A stretch of 64,000 nt of DNA from Luidia sarsii (GCA_949987565.1 OX465104.1:968185-1032184); one strand, 5' to 3'; shown: positions 21,656 through 33,140, counted from the first letter of the stretch. Program-made: numbers and translations. The notes: a model not told the origin generated them from the sequence alone.

Positions 21656-22569
21656 GTGTCGATGCTGGGGAGATTTGCTCGCCGTTTGAACAAGCGCCCG
21701 AACAAATACGCCGCGCAGAGCGGCGACCCCTGGCAAACGGGGCGCCGCATTCACTCGAAGAGAGAAGGAAAGAGGGAGAGCCTCGATCGAGAGAGGAGCG
21801 ACATTTCTGAAATCTCGAAAGCACCGCTTAATGTACACACACAACCCAGCGCAGCAAGGCCTCCCAGCGAAGAAAATACACCCTTCACTTATAATACAAC
21901 TCCAACACAATTTTCCACAGGGCTGCACTTGGAGGGAAAGAGAGAATATGTATTTTTTTGCCTGAGGGGGTGTTTATATTTCAGGTGTTTTTTCTTTTTT
22001 AAGGTGAGTTTGTTTGGGTGGGTTTTTTTTAGGGAGTGATTATTTGGGCTGGCAGAGGACAGGTCTCTTCATGACCGTGAGATCGGTCGATGTATTGCCG
22101 GCAAGTACAAGTTGTGGAGGGGTGTGGGGAGTGGGTGGGGAGGGGGGGGGGGGCTAGCGGGCAGGGTCAAGGAGGCCAAAGCTGATCTACTGTCCGGCTG
22201 TCTCTCTATAGAACGTAGTACACGCGGGAATCCACACGCACGAATTCCCGCGCTGGCCGTGCTCTGCAATGTTGCCCCGGTTGTTTTGGTCGGGTTTTTT
22301 TTTTTTCACCGAAAGCTGGTCGCGATGTCGTAGTTGGGGACAGGCAGGGGTCGGGTGTTTGTGTGAGTGTGTGGGTGTGTGGGTGGGGGTGTGTGTGTGT
22401 GGGGGGGGGGGGGCGAGGGGGGGGGGGGTGTTGTGTACGAGCTTCTTGAACCGGGCTGCGACCTCGATTCCATCGAGGTAGTTGGGCCGTCCCAAGGCGG
22501 TCCAGGTTCGGGCTTATTCATAATGGGGGCTGGGGAATGGGGGTGGGAGACCCCGATACAATATCTGGA
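21656..22569. other. No gene seen; two G-rich runs
   Basis: Mixed-composition sequence. G-rich runs at 22113-22154 and 22330-22432 (the latter GTGTGT plus poly-G) could form G-quadruplexes. The overlapping short frames are not supported by any domain. Confidence 0.6.
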
Positions 22570-22954
22570 TAGTCGCCCACTCTCTCTGCCTCTCATTCTC
22601 GCTTTGCTCTCTGTCTCTCTCTCTGGAACTCGCTTTCTCCGTACATTTCGGTCTGTCTGGCTACTCTGTCGTTCTTTCACTCTCTCTCTGTCCCCCTCCG
22701 TCCGTGTCTCTTCCCTCTTCCTCTCTCCCCGCCTCGATTTCTCTCTCGGTCTTTCTCTCTCTCTATTTGTGTTCTCTGTCTCCGTTTGTGGTACTCCCTG
22801 TATCTTTGTCTCCCTCATTCACTGTCCCTCTCTCTCCCCTCTTTCCCCTCTCTTTCTCTATATACGTCTTCTCTGGCACTAAAATTGGTCTCCCTGTCTC
22901 TGTCTCGCTTTCTCTCTGTCTCTCCTTTTCTCCCCCTTTCTCTCTCCCTCTAGC

Positions 22955-23038
<84 letters not shown>

Positions 23039-23800
23039 CCTTATCTTTCTCTCTTTCTCTCTCTTTCTCTCTCTCTTTCTCTCTCGTTCTCTCTGTCTCT
23101 ATCACAATTTCTCTCTCTCTCTCTCAGATTATCTGTCTATCCGTATATGCTTATCTCTCTTCAGTTCTCTATCTGTTTCTCTCCCTGCTTCTCCCTCTTT
23201 CTCTCTCTTGCCGTTTGTATGATGAGGTTCAGCCAACGCACCCCGTCCTTTCCTGTCTCCGTCTTTCTGCGCCTCTTCCCTCGGTCTATTTCTCTCTAGA
23301 CCTATCGCTCTCTTTCTCTTACCTTCTCTGTCTTTCTCTGGCTCCCTGTTTTTTCTGCCTCACTCGCTCTCGGTATTTCGGTATTTCTGTATCTGTGTCG
23401 CTTCCCCTTTCCCTGTCTCTGTCTACTCTGTCTCTCTGCATGTCTCTCACCCACCTTGTGTCTTTCTTTCACTGTCTCAGTCTGTCTATCTGCCTGTCAC
23501 TACATCTCTCACCTCTCCGTTCTGACCCTATTCTCCCGCTTCTCCCTCTCTTCCCTCTCCGTCTCTCCCCATCTCTCTCCCTCCCTCTCCCTCCCTCCTC
23601 CTCTCACTCTCCCTTCCCCTCTCTCTATCTCTCCCTATCTCTATATCTCCCTCTGTCTCTATCTCTCTCCCTCTCTCTCCCTCTATCCCCCTCTCACTCC
23701 CTCTCTCTCTCCCTCTCCGTCTCTCCCCATCTCTCTGTCTCCCTCTCCCTCCCTCTCCCCCTCCCTCTCCCCCTCCCTCTCCCCTCTCTCTCTTCCCCCC
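22570..23800. repeat. CT-rich simple-sequence tract ending at the assembly gap
   Basis: TCTCTG/TCTCTC/CTCTCCC repeats over more than 1.2 kb, running into the Ns. Assembly probably broke because of this tract. Confidence 0.95.
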
Positions 23801-24000
23801 NNNNNNNNNNNNNNNNNNNNNNNNNNNNNNNNNNNNNNNNNNNNNNNNNNNNNNNNNNNNNNNNNNNNNNNNNNNNNNNNNNNNNNNNNNNNNNNNNNNN
23901 NNNNNNNNNNNNNNNNNNNNNNNNNNNNNNNNNNNNNNNNNNNNNNNNNNNNNNNNNNNNNNNNNNNNNNNNNNNNNNNNNNNNNNNNNNNNNNNNNNNN
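23801..24000. other. Assembly gap (200 N)
   Basis: Exactly 200 unknown bases, which suggests a fixed-size placeholder. The true length is unknown. Confidence 0.99.
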
Positions 24001-24069
24001 AGGTCCTGCTAGGATCTGCCCTGGATAAAGGTCCTGCTAGGATCTGCCCTGGATAAAGGTCCTGATAGG
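24001..24069. repeat. 28-bp tandem of the GGTCCTGCTAGGATC hairpin
   Basis: Two full units and a third partial one, period 28, each with GGTCCTGCTAGGATC and CTGCCCTGGATAA. The array may extend into the gap. It is related to the dispersed GAAACG hairpin family but lacks the GAAACG part. Confidence 0.9.
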
Positions 24070-24974
24070 ATTGTAACGCGGGTCTAGCTATTACATCGTT
24101 CTTAAGTTAGGACCGTGAATTTTCTTTTGGCAAACATGCCTCTGTGTAAATCAGTGAATCTTTTGACCAATAAAATGACAAGAGGGCTGTTTTGTATTGA
24201 CCAATGATGTCACCCGATGGTATTCGGGCCAATGTTGATAAAAAGAGGTGTTGCCTAAAAAATAATGTGTTTTTTTGGTTCACAGTTAAAAATGATAAAA
24301 CAGCAACTCCCATTGTCTCCACCTCGTTCAACTCTTTTCGTATTTTTCATCTCTGAATATTTTATCATTTTTTAATGCACATTCCATTTATTTAATTAGG
24401 GCCTGTAGACAAATCGAACCATGCACCTCTGTTTTAGTATTTGTAATGTATACAATTTGTTGTTTTAATTTTGACGATACCAAGTTGGGTATAAATGGGT
24501 TATATCGAATGTGTGTGAGTTAGCCATGCGTGGGTTGACACTACGGATTCTGAGTTGTAAAATGTATCCCCTTTCTTTGTTATTCAATCAACATTCTTCT
24601 CCTTCCAAACCTCACCGGCATCACCCCGAGTATTCAAAAATGTAAATATTTATAGTCGGCCGTATTTGTTTTGATGCTCTTGTATTTTTTTAAATTTATG
24701 TTCGTGTGAACTTGGGCGAAGAGATATAGAGAGGCGTTGAGGTGATGATCTTCGGTCATTTCTGTTTCTGCACAGTCGTGAGAGGCGAACCACCGCATAC
24801 AGGGCTTATGTTTAATAGCCACTAAGCGTATTTGTGCTAAGCTTAGGTGGTCTTAAGGGGATTGTGCATATATATGACCGATATAAGAAGACGATTATGA
24901 TGATGATGGCAATAAAAGAGGAAGAAGACGTAATCCAGTTTGTTGGGATGAATGGTTTAATTCATTTCCAAGCG
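24070..24974. other. AT-rich, no gene seen
   Basis: No coding frame longer than about 75 residues, and no recognisable motif. Confidence 0.6.
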
Positions 24975-25770
24975 CTTGAGGGAGAGAGAGGGAGAGAGGA
25001 GAGCGAGGAAGAGAAATAGCGGATATACAGGCAGATGGGAGAGGGGAGAGGGAGAAGGAGAGGGAGAGGAGAGGGAGAGGGAGAGGGAGGGGAGAGGGAG
25101 AGGGAGAGGGAGAGGGAGAGGGGAGGGAGAGGGAGAGGGAGAGGGAGAGGAGAGGGAGAGGGAGAGGGAGAGGGAGAGGGAGAGGGAGAGGGAGAGGGAG
25201 AGGGAGAGGGAGAGGGAGAGGAGAGGGAGAGGGAGAGGAGGAGAGGAGAGGAGAGGGAGAGGGTGAGGGAGAGGGAGAGGGAGAGGGAGAGGGAGAGGGA
25301 GAGGGAGAGGTGGAGAGGGAGAGGGAGAGGGAGAGGGAGAGGAGAGGGAGAGGGAGAGGGAGAGGGAGAGGGAGAGGGAGAGGGAGAGGGTGAGGGAGAG
25401 GGAGAGGGAGAGGGAGAGGGAGAGGGAGAGGGAGAGGGAGGGAGAGGGAGAGGAGAGGGAGAGGGAGAGGGAGAGGGAGAGGGAGAGGGAGAGGGAGAGG
25501 AGAGGAGGACAGAGACAGGGACAGGGACAGGGCAAAGAGACAGAGACAGAGAGACAGAGAGACAGAGACAAAGACAGATGCAGAGACAGAGAGACAGAGA
25601 GACAAAGACAGAGACAGAGAGACAGAGAGACAGAGACAAAGACAGATGCAGTGACAGAGAGACAGAGAGACAAAGATAGAGGCAGAGAGACAGAGATACA
25701 GAGAGACAGAGAGACAGAGAGACAGAGAGACAGAGAGACAGAGAGACAGAGAGACAGAAAGACAGACAGG
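24975..25770. repeat. (GGGAGA)n then (CAGAGA)n tract
   Basis: 24975-25505 is almost perfect GGGAGA hexanucleotide, a homopurine strand; 25506-25770 is GACAGAGA. Long Glu/Arg or Ser/Leu/Pro frames on both strands are artefacts. Confidence 0.97.
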
Positions 25771-27854
25771 GGGAGCATGCCAGCCCTCCGTCCCTTCCCA
25801 AAATACCTTCATCGGGAAGATAGTACGTGATGTAATTACGACGGAGACTCTTATGTAGGGGATGAATAGCGAAGCGACTTAGCATTCAGTGAGTCAACCT
25901 AGACAACGCCTATCCGAACTTGTAGATAACTGAAGCTCCTTCCATGAATTAAAGGCGCTTAAAAACGGATGGCTGGATGGCATGTGTTTCATTTTTACTT
26001 TTTTTTTCGTTTTAAGCTTAAGAGACTGCACAGTTTATAAAGATCGTCCTTTTTTGTGGTTAATGGGTGGTGAGTAGCTTTTGAATTGATTTAATTCCGC
26101 TTTGTAGGTTATTTCCGTGACAACACCCCCTCTGTCCACCTCGATGACGTCAGAATCGTCGTGGCAACACAGCCCCCCCCCCCGCAACGAACTACGGCCG
26201 GAGGGAGTTGTGTACAAATAAAAACGTGCCAGACAAAATCGGAATCGGGAATCGAATGTGTTTTGATCGATTCAGAAGTTGTCATTTTGGCTGACGTTGG
26301 TCAAAATTGACGGTTGAATATTTTGGGATGAGATTTCAGGTTAGTATGGTGGCGGAAGCACACGGTGACACCGTGTAAGTCGTCTCTTTCTAGAAGGATT
26401 TTGGCTCTGAGAAGAGTCGGTAACTCGATGATTCGGGCGGTGTGTCCTATCCCCGTAGGTCCACTAACGACCAACATGTTTTTACTGTGGTCAAAACGTC
26501 GCTGCAAAAGGTAATCGGCCTATATGCGATAATCGTTTGAACGAGACTACCTTTGCTTTTTTATGCGTGTGCAGTTTTGTGATCGATGACAAGAATTTGA
26601 GGGGAGGTGTCTGTGACTGTGTGGAGGGGAGGGGTGCTTTCAGACAACCCACTGCATAGCTAAGGAATCTCTATCCGTTCACAAGCAGAAGTAATTGACC
26701 AGCTACCCCTATACATAGATGTTTTGCATGAGCGAGCATGCAGAAGCAACACCGAATGGCCGCGCTGTGAACGGACTATTTTTGCCAGTCAGTTAACCCC
26801 CCACCCTTTCCCCTCCATCTTCATCTGCGGACAGAAAGGGAATTCGTGGTGCTATTCGGGTCCCTTGTAAGAGCCACACATACGCTGACCTTGGTATAAA
26901 ACCCACACACCCCCAAAACCCCCAGCCTTAGTATCGGTGTGCTGGTAAGGGGTGGCGTTGGCCAAATGCTTTTGTCAGCTGCTAGGCAGGGATTAAGAGC
27001 CTTTGTGTGGAGCCACGTGCGACGCGGCTGAAGTCTCTTTTTTTTTTAGCAGGGTATGATAAACAAAAAACAACATGAGAGAGAACTGGGGAGGACGGGA
27101 GAGAAAATTGTTTGCCTGTGAGCGGAGAAATGTCGTTCGTCTCTTGATTGATGGAAGGAGGGATGGATGGAAGTTGCTGAGATAACTTGGTTGAGGATCT
27201 GCCGTGCGCTGTATCGAGAGCGTTATGTGGGCTTGTGAGTGTATTTATATCGAATTGGAGGGTCGTTGTAGTTCTTGTAAGACCGTACAGCAAGGTGACA
27301 TTCAAGGTTAAGGGGGGGGACTACCCTTTTTTGGGGGGGGGGGTTGGAGGGGGAGACGATCAGCGACCAGCCCCCCGCATTGAGATGGTGGTTCATCTCC
27401 AACTCGTCCCGTGGTCGGAAGCCTTTTGCATATTCGTGCTTGTAATCATACCATTGGATATTTACGGTATATTCTACCCACTTCAAAGGGTGTTCTTGTG
27501 TAATGAAAAGTACGTGTCTTGTCCAATAGGCCTATAGGCCTTTCTTAGAGATTTCCAAGATTAATTGTTGTTCCCCGGTAGTTTTTGATTTTTTCTTGAC
27601 ATATTCTTCAACAAAACCAAACACTATCTTAGGTCCCTTGAATTTACCGCCATCTTGAAAAATCTAGCGGCCTTAGCCTCGTTTTGGGCTCAATGCATAG
27701 ATTTTGTATAAAGATTAAGAAAGGCCTATTGTTCATAATGGCCTATTAAGCCTATTGTTGTTTTTCATCATGTTTTCCCCCAAGCGGTTGTCCATTCAAG
27801 CATGGAGCTTCAACTAAATGTGCTTTTCTGTCATAGGTCTACTTCTAATCCAAG

Positions 27855-27855
<1 letters not shown>

Positions 27856-27888
<33 letters not shown>
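27856..27888. repeat. (ATTG)n microsatellite
   Basis: Eight near-perfect TTGA/ATTG units. Confidence 0.95.
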
Positions 27889-27890
<2 letters not shown>

Positions 27891-28441
27891 TTTTTTGGGG
27901 GGGGATAAATGATAAGATTTTGCTGGGGAAACAGCCCCCCATCCCCTTGTTGACATCCATGCTTGCAAAGTTGTCGGCAGTCCCAATTGTATAGCCCTAT
28001 CCTGAACATGGGTGCGTGTAGCTGACTATATGACAACAATGCCATTCAGGATCGAGTTTGGTGCAGATAATAATGCTGAAACCTTCCTCAAAACGGGAGT
28101 ACGATTTCGTTCTTTCACGGGAAGCGAATTCTTTTCCATAATTGTTTGAAGAGTCGTCATCCTAGGTATCTGTTCATACCAAATTGTGATTTGGAACTGA
28201 TGGAATTTGCAAACAAAAATGTGCGCCTTTTGAAAGTGGTGCATGAAAGTTTACATGACCCCGAATATGCAATTTTCTAAAATTTGTTTCCATCATAGCA
28301 GCACCTTTGAAAATAGATTTGTATTCCTAGCTTGTGCCTGTCTCGTAAAGGTCGATCGAAACGTCTAGATTTTAGAACTTAGGGTTGCTTATCAAATGAT
28401 GAATACTGATTGACACCAACTGAAGATCAGGTTAGGCCTGT

Positions 28442-28702
28442 CTATGCATCCAGACTATGGGTTTTCATTGGTTCCAGAGTTTGGGGTGGTTTCGGAGGCA
28501 ATACAGGGGTGAGAATTGAACCAACTCCGGCTACAATGTAGACTATTACGTCAAGCAGCACGACCGCGTTGTCACACGGCACGGGTGGAGAGCAGCGTGT
28601 GCCGGCCACGAGTCTGGGCCGTGCGGTCGCGGTGTTTCCCCCCACGGCCGTGTCGGCCACGGCACGCTGAGGTAGCGTCGCGGTGCGCAGTCGTACAGAC
28701 AT
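28442..28702 (-). CDS. Small unassigned ORF in a GC-rich island
   Basis: An 86-residue frame on the minus strand with an Arg/Ala/Thr-rich first half and one hydrophobic stretch (AVVLLDVIVYIVAGVGSIL). A stop lies four codons upstream of the ATG. GC-rich, CpG-rich sequence inside AT-rich surroundings is the only support. The + strand is also open here, so this may be chance. I recognise no family. Confidence 0.15.
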   Translation of the reverse strand: MSVRLRTATLPQRAVADTAVGGNTATARPRLVAGTRCSPPVPCDNAVVLLDVIVYIVAGVGSILTPVLPPKPPQTLEPMKTHSLDA

Positions 28703-29096
28703 CGGGCAGTGGGCTCAGAGTCCTAGTCTCTGCCTCTTCCGTGGACATGCACCGTGGTTTAAAAAAAAAGGTCCACCTTTTCGACTATAATAGAAACTAT
28801 TTTAGCCACTTCTTCGGGAGCAATTATTTCTATGGTACACTTTGAATGGGCTTATTAGTGATGGGTAAAATCGTTTAGTTCGGGTTTATCAGAATTTGTT
28901 TGGGAGTTCGTGGTTGATTTTGAGCGCCACAATCTTACAGATGTGTTTATATTGACAAGTAATGTTACCAGATAATTATTTTGACCAACGCTAGTTTAAT
29001 ATTGCCTGTGCAACACTTTGAAGTTAAAAACTTGTTACTGACTAAAATGAAAGAAAAAGCAGATTATTTTAAAGAAAATAAATGAAAAAGAAAATT

Positions 29097-29166
29097 GGTC
29101 CGGGACTTGAACCAGAGACCTCTGATTTTGCGTACCAGCGCTCTTCCCATCTGAGCTACCCAGACC
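29097..29166 (-). other. tRNA-like sequence, single copy of the VNTR-element family
   Basis: The minus strand reads GGTCTGGGTAGCTCAGATGG (A-box) and GGTTCAAGTCC (B-box) in tRNA order and spacing, with a good anticodon-type stem (CTGGT/ATCAG). The T-stem has a mismatch and the 3' acceptor half is not complementary; C replaces the invariant T33. It is tRNA-derived, probably a retroposon head, and not a working tRNA. The sequence after it on the minus strand (AATTTTC) matches the tail of the other copies. Confidence 0.6.
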
Positions 29167-29229
29167 ATAGGTGATGACCTTATATGCACTGACACTTCGA
29201 ACCTATAGATGGTAGGTCTACATGTATAA

Positions 29230-29366
29230 GGTTTTGCGATGACACCGTGTAACGCACCTCTTTTGAGACGGAGTGTGACTTCGAAATCAGAAAAGAGTTA
29301 CCGGCTCTTTCCAGAGCCACACACTCCGTCTCAACAGAGATGCGTTACATGGTGTCACCGCAAACC
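29230..29366. repeat. Inverted repeat of the GGTGTCACCGCAAACC family
   Basis: The left arm GGTTTTGCGATGACACCGTG and the right arm ending GGTGTCACCGCAAACC are near-complements, and inner arms GAGACGGAGTGTG / CACACTCCGTCTC match. The centre holds GAGTTACCGGCTCTTTCC. One of several palindromic copies of the 82-bp family. Confidence 0.8.
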
Positions 29367-29499
29367 CTCCACTTGGTACTTCCGCCATGCAAACCATCCA
29401 AATCTTATGGAACCTCGCTGAATTGTTTAAAAAGGACGTCTACCTTTTGGGAAAGGTCCTGCCAGGGTAGAAACGTCCACTATCCAAAGCAGTTAATTG

Positions 29500-30660
29500 A
29501 TTTAAATTGGACAAATTGTTGAATTGCCTCTGACTGGCGCCCCGGCAAAGACTAGTTGACTATTAGGGAAGGCCACCATCTAAGGGCTGGATAGCTCAGA
29601 TGGTAAGAGCGCTGGTGTGCCAAAGACTAGTTGACTATTAGGGAAGGCCACCATCTAAGGGCTGGATAGCTCAGATGGTAAGAGCACTGGTGTGCCAAAG
29701 ACTAGTTGACTATTAGGGAAGGCCACCATCTAAGGGCTGGATAGCTCAGATGGTAAGAGCACTGGTGTGCCAAAGACTAGTTGACTATTAGGGAAGGCCA
29801 CCATCTAAGGGCTAGATAGCTCAGATGGTAAGAGCACTGGTGTGCCAAAGACTAGTTGACTATTAGGGAAATCCACCATCTAAGGGCTAGATAGCTCAGA
29901 TGGTAAGAGCACTGGTGTGCCAAAGACTAGTTGACTATTAGGGAAGGCCAACATCTAAGGGCTGGATAGCTCAGATGGTAAGAGCACTGGTTGACTATTA
30001 GGGAAGGCCGCCATCTAAGGGCTGGATAGCTCAATGGTAAGAGCGCTGGTGTGCCAAAGACTAGTTGACTATTAGGGAAATCCACCATCTAAGGGCTGGA
30101 TAGCTCAGATGGTAAGAGCGCTGGTGTGCCAAAGACTAGTTGACTATTAGGGAAGGCCACCATCTAAGGGCTGGATAGCTCAGATGGTAAGAGCACTGGT
30201 TGACTATTAGGGAAGGCCGCCATCTAAGGGCTGGATAGCTCAATGGTAAGAGCGCTGGTGTGCCAAAGACTAGTTGACTATTAGGGAAATCCACCATCTA
30301 AGGGCTGGATAGCTCAGATGGTAAGAGCGCTGGTGTGCCAAAGACTAGTTGACTATTAGGGAAGGCCACCATCTAAGGGCTGGATAGCTCAGATGGTAAG
30401 AGCACTGGTGTGCCAAAGACTAGTTGACTATTAGGGAAGGCCACCATCTAAGGGCTGGATAGCTCAGATGGTAAGAGCACTGGTGTGCCAAAGACTAGTT
30501 GACTATTAGGGAAGGCAACCATTTAAGGGCTGGATAGCTCAGATGGTAAGAGCACTGGTGCGGTAATCCGGAGGTCTCGGGTTCAAGTCCCGGTCCAGTC
30601 AAAGTTTTCTTGGCCGATTTTTTCAACTTGTTCAAACGTTCCCAGTCAGTTTTTCCTTGG
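29500..30660 (+). mobile_element. tRNA-half VNTR element, copy A (14 units)
   Basis: Starts in a shared 5' segment (TTGAATTGCCTCTGACTGGC), then 14 tandem units of about 75 bp, each with GGCTGGATAGCTCAGATGG (tRNA 5' half with A-box), GTGTGCC, and AAAGACTAGTTGACTATTAG linker. Only the last unit continues into an anticodon arm, B-box and 3' acceptor. The tail is CAAAGTTTTCTTGG. Units 6-8 and 9-11 are the same three-unit block repeated (short unit, a unit with CAATGG, a unit with GGGAAATCC). Confidence 0.9.
30528..30600 (+). other. Terminal tRNA-like unit of copy A
   Basis: Folds as a near-complete cloverleaf: acceptor GGCTGGA/TCCAGTC, D-stem GCTC/GAGC, T-arm TCGGG TTCAAGT CCCGG. The anticodon stem has a T-T pair at its base. 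Position 33 is C and not T, and the putative anticodon would be GGT, so it is more likely tRNA-derived than a true tRNA gene. A- and B-box sequences are intact enough for RNA polymerase III. Confidence 0.6.
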
Positions 30661-30767
30661 TTTGTTTGACAAAAAATAGAAGAGATAATTGCAACTCGCT
30701 AAGTTCTCTCATCCATTTGAGATGCTAACATTGTTTTATGGTATAAGACGAGAAGAGGTTTGAAACT

Positions 30768-30888
30768 TCAAAAGTTAGAGGGCCTGACGTTTCGATCCTA
30801 GCAGGACCTTTCTCAAGGGCAGAGAGAAAGGGTCTGCCTTTGAGAAAGGTCCTGCTAGGATCGAAACGTCAGGCCCTCTAACTTTTGA
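30768..30888. repeat. 56-bp-arm palindrome of the GGTCCTGCTAGGATCGAAACG family
   Basis: Arms 30768-30823 and 30833-30888 are complementary with one mismatch, separated by 9 bases. Each arm contains a GGTCC-TGCTA-GGATC hairpin followed by GAAACGTCAGGCCC. Confidence 0.95.
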
Positions 30889-31984
30889 GATTTATGTATT
30901 GCAGGTCATTTTAGTCAGTGAGCAGTGAGCAATAGATTTTGTATTAACTTCAGGTTTAAAACTTGGACAAAATAGTGGTGTCCGAATTCGGAAGTCCACC
31001 ACCAGCGCTCGAAATTCAGTTGTGCGGCGCGAAGTGGTCAATTAGGATAATCCCACATTTCCTTACTTGTTTCGTTTATTAGGAAGAAAATAATCTGTAT
31101 ATTATTGAAAGACGAATTCATACTGATTTTTTTTTCACTCCGAATCAAATCCACTTTTTGGTTTAACTTGCATGCTATACACCCTTGTGAATCAGCACCC
31201 GTTGCGTGAAAATGATGGGATGGTTATCTTCGGATAACACTCATTTCAACGAATGCTCCACGAGGCTCCACGTTTTACATGGTGTCACCACAAACCTTCC
31301 ACTTGGTACTTTCACCATGCAAACCTTCAAATCCTATCTAGTCTGAGTTACCGGCTCTTTTCAGAGCCACACTTTCCTTCTCAAAAGAGATGATTTACAT
31401 GGTGTCACTGCAAACCTCCCACTTGGTATTTCCACCATGCAAACCTTGAAGTCTTATCTGTAGAAAATTACTGTCAATATTAACAGTTTCTTTACTATCC
31501 CGCACGTATTCGTCTGAACAAGCATAAACAATGCGGCAAGAGTTCTGCCTCCGTGAAATATTCACCCTTAATGACAGTATGAACCTACACTTGTGGAGTA
31601 AAAACTGGGAGTACATTTTCAATATCTTGCAGCTACAAAATTACAGTAATCTTGTTTGAACTTTAATTACCACCCTATTGATTGTTTAATTGTGATAGTT
31701 TGTTGTAATTGGACATTTTGATGACGCGTGCGTGGAATCGTTACGGTAGCGATTAATTAATAAATGAAAGTATTCTTATTCTGACGATTGAAATTTGGAA
31801 AAAGCCTTCAGTGTTAATCCGTGTCTGTAAATTGTACAGTATTTGATCATTGCTGTAAGTATACGGTAAGTACGGCAAATGTATTCAAGAGAAAGAGCCA
31901 TGGACGCTAACATAGATGCGTTTTTAAGATGATTACACTTACGATAAAAGCATGTAAGGCCGAAATCGATGATAAGGATCTAGA
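30889..31984. other. AT-rich, no gene; pieces of the 82-bp family
   Basis: At 31265-31450 two direct copies of TTTACATGGTGTCACYRCAAACC plus CACTTGGTA and CACCATGCAAACCTT lie about 125 bases apart. Nothing else is recognised. Confidence 0.65.
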
Positions 31985-32160
31985 ATATCAAACATTAGGT
32001 GGCCTCGATGTTCCGATCCTAGCAGGATCTTTCGCAAAGGCAGAGTGACCAAAAATGACAGAAACAAAATAGGACAAGCGAAGATTTGTGTGTCGTCCGT
32101 GTCCCTATATTGCTCTCCTCCTGCTAGGATCGAAACTTCAGACCCTCCTAATTTGCGATA
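31985..32160. repeat. Imperfect inverted pair of the GAAACG hairpin family
   Basis: A left copy (31997-32045, minus orientation: GATCCTAGCAGGATCTTTCGCAAAGGCAGA) and a right copy (about 32106-32155: CTGCTAGGATCGAAACTTCAG) face each other across about 60 bases, as in the tighter palindromes at 30768 and 43706. Confidence 0.7.
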
Positions 32161-32184
32161 GTTTTGGTAAGTTGTGTAGTAGTT

Positions 32185-33140
32185 ATTTCTTCTCCTTCTC
32201 CTCCTTCTCCTTCTCCTTCTCCTTCTCCTTCTCCTTCTCCTTCTCCTTCTCCTTCTCCTTCTCCTTATCCCTCTCCCACTCCTTCGCCTTCTCCTTCTCC
32301 TTCTCCTTCTCCTTCTCCTTCTCCTTCTCCTTCTCCTTATCCCTCTCCCTCTCCTTCTCCTTCTACTTCTCCTTGTCCTTGTCCTTGTCCCTCTCCCTCT
32401 CCCTCTCCTCCCACTCCCTCTCCTTCTCCTTCTCTCACTCCCTCTCCCTCTCCTTCTCCTTCTCCCTCTCCCTCTCCTGCTCCTTCTCCTTCTCCTACTC
32501 TTCTCCTTGTCCCTGTCCTTGTCCTTGTCCTTCTCCCACTCCTTCTCCTTCTCCTTCTCCCTCTCCTTCTCTTTCTCCTTCTCCTTCTCCTTCTCCCTCT
32601 CCCTCTCCCTCTCCCTCTCCCTCTCCCTCTCCCTCTCCCTCTCCATCTCCCTCACCAGCTCCCTCTCCCTCTCCCTCTCCTTCTCATTCGCCTTCTCCCA
32701 CTCCCTCCCCTTCTCCTTCACTCCCCTTCTCCTCCTTCTCCTTCTACTTCTCCTTGTCCTTGTCCTTCTCCCTCTCCCTCTCCCTCTCCTCCCTCTCCCT
32801 TTCCTTCTCCTTCTCCTTCTCCTTCTCCCTCTCCCACTCCCTCTCCTTCTCCTTCTCCTTCTCCCACTCCCTCTCCTTCTCCTTCTCCCACTCCCTCTCC
32901 TTCTCCTTCTCCCACTCCCTCTCCTTCTCCTTCTCCCTCTCCCTCTCCCTCTCCCTCTCCCTCTCCCTCTCCCTCTCCCTGTCCTTCTCATTCTCCTTCT
33001 CCCACTCCCTTCCCTTCTCCTTCACTCCCCTTCTCCTTCTCATTCTCGTCCTTCTCCTTTTCCTTCTCCTTAGTCCCGGATCCTTCTCCTCCTCCTTCTC
33101 CTTCTCCTCCTTCTCCCCCTCTCCCCTCCCTCTCCTAGTT
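32185..33140. repeat. (CTTCTC)n / (CTCCCT)n homopyrimidine tract
   Basis: About 950 bases, nearly all C and T, hexanucleotide periodicity, with longer blocks (for example CACTCCCTTCCCTTCTCC) duplicated at about 32695 and 33000. Ser/Pro/Leu/Phe frames here are artefacts. Confidence 0.96.

Larger units (their letters stand above)
25771..29096. other. Mostly AT-rich stretch, no secure gene
   Basis: Contains a diverged piece of the 82-bp family at about 26335-26520 (CGGTGACACCGTGTAAG, GGCTCTGAGAAGAG), an (ATTG)n run at 27856-27888, poly-G at 27310-27350, and a CGCCATCTTGAAAAA-like motif at about 27645. The GC-rich spot at 28555-28715 is listed separately. I found no exon with convincing splice sites. 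Confidence 0.55.

Noticed and set aside
24957..25885. 300-codon Ser/Leu/Pro frames on the minus strand
   Set aside because: Translations of GGGAGA and CAGAGA repeats.
29581..30540. A cluster of true tRNA genes
   Set aside because: Internal units lack the anticodon arm, T-arm and B-box; just the end unit is near-complete and it has C at position 33.
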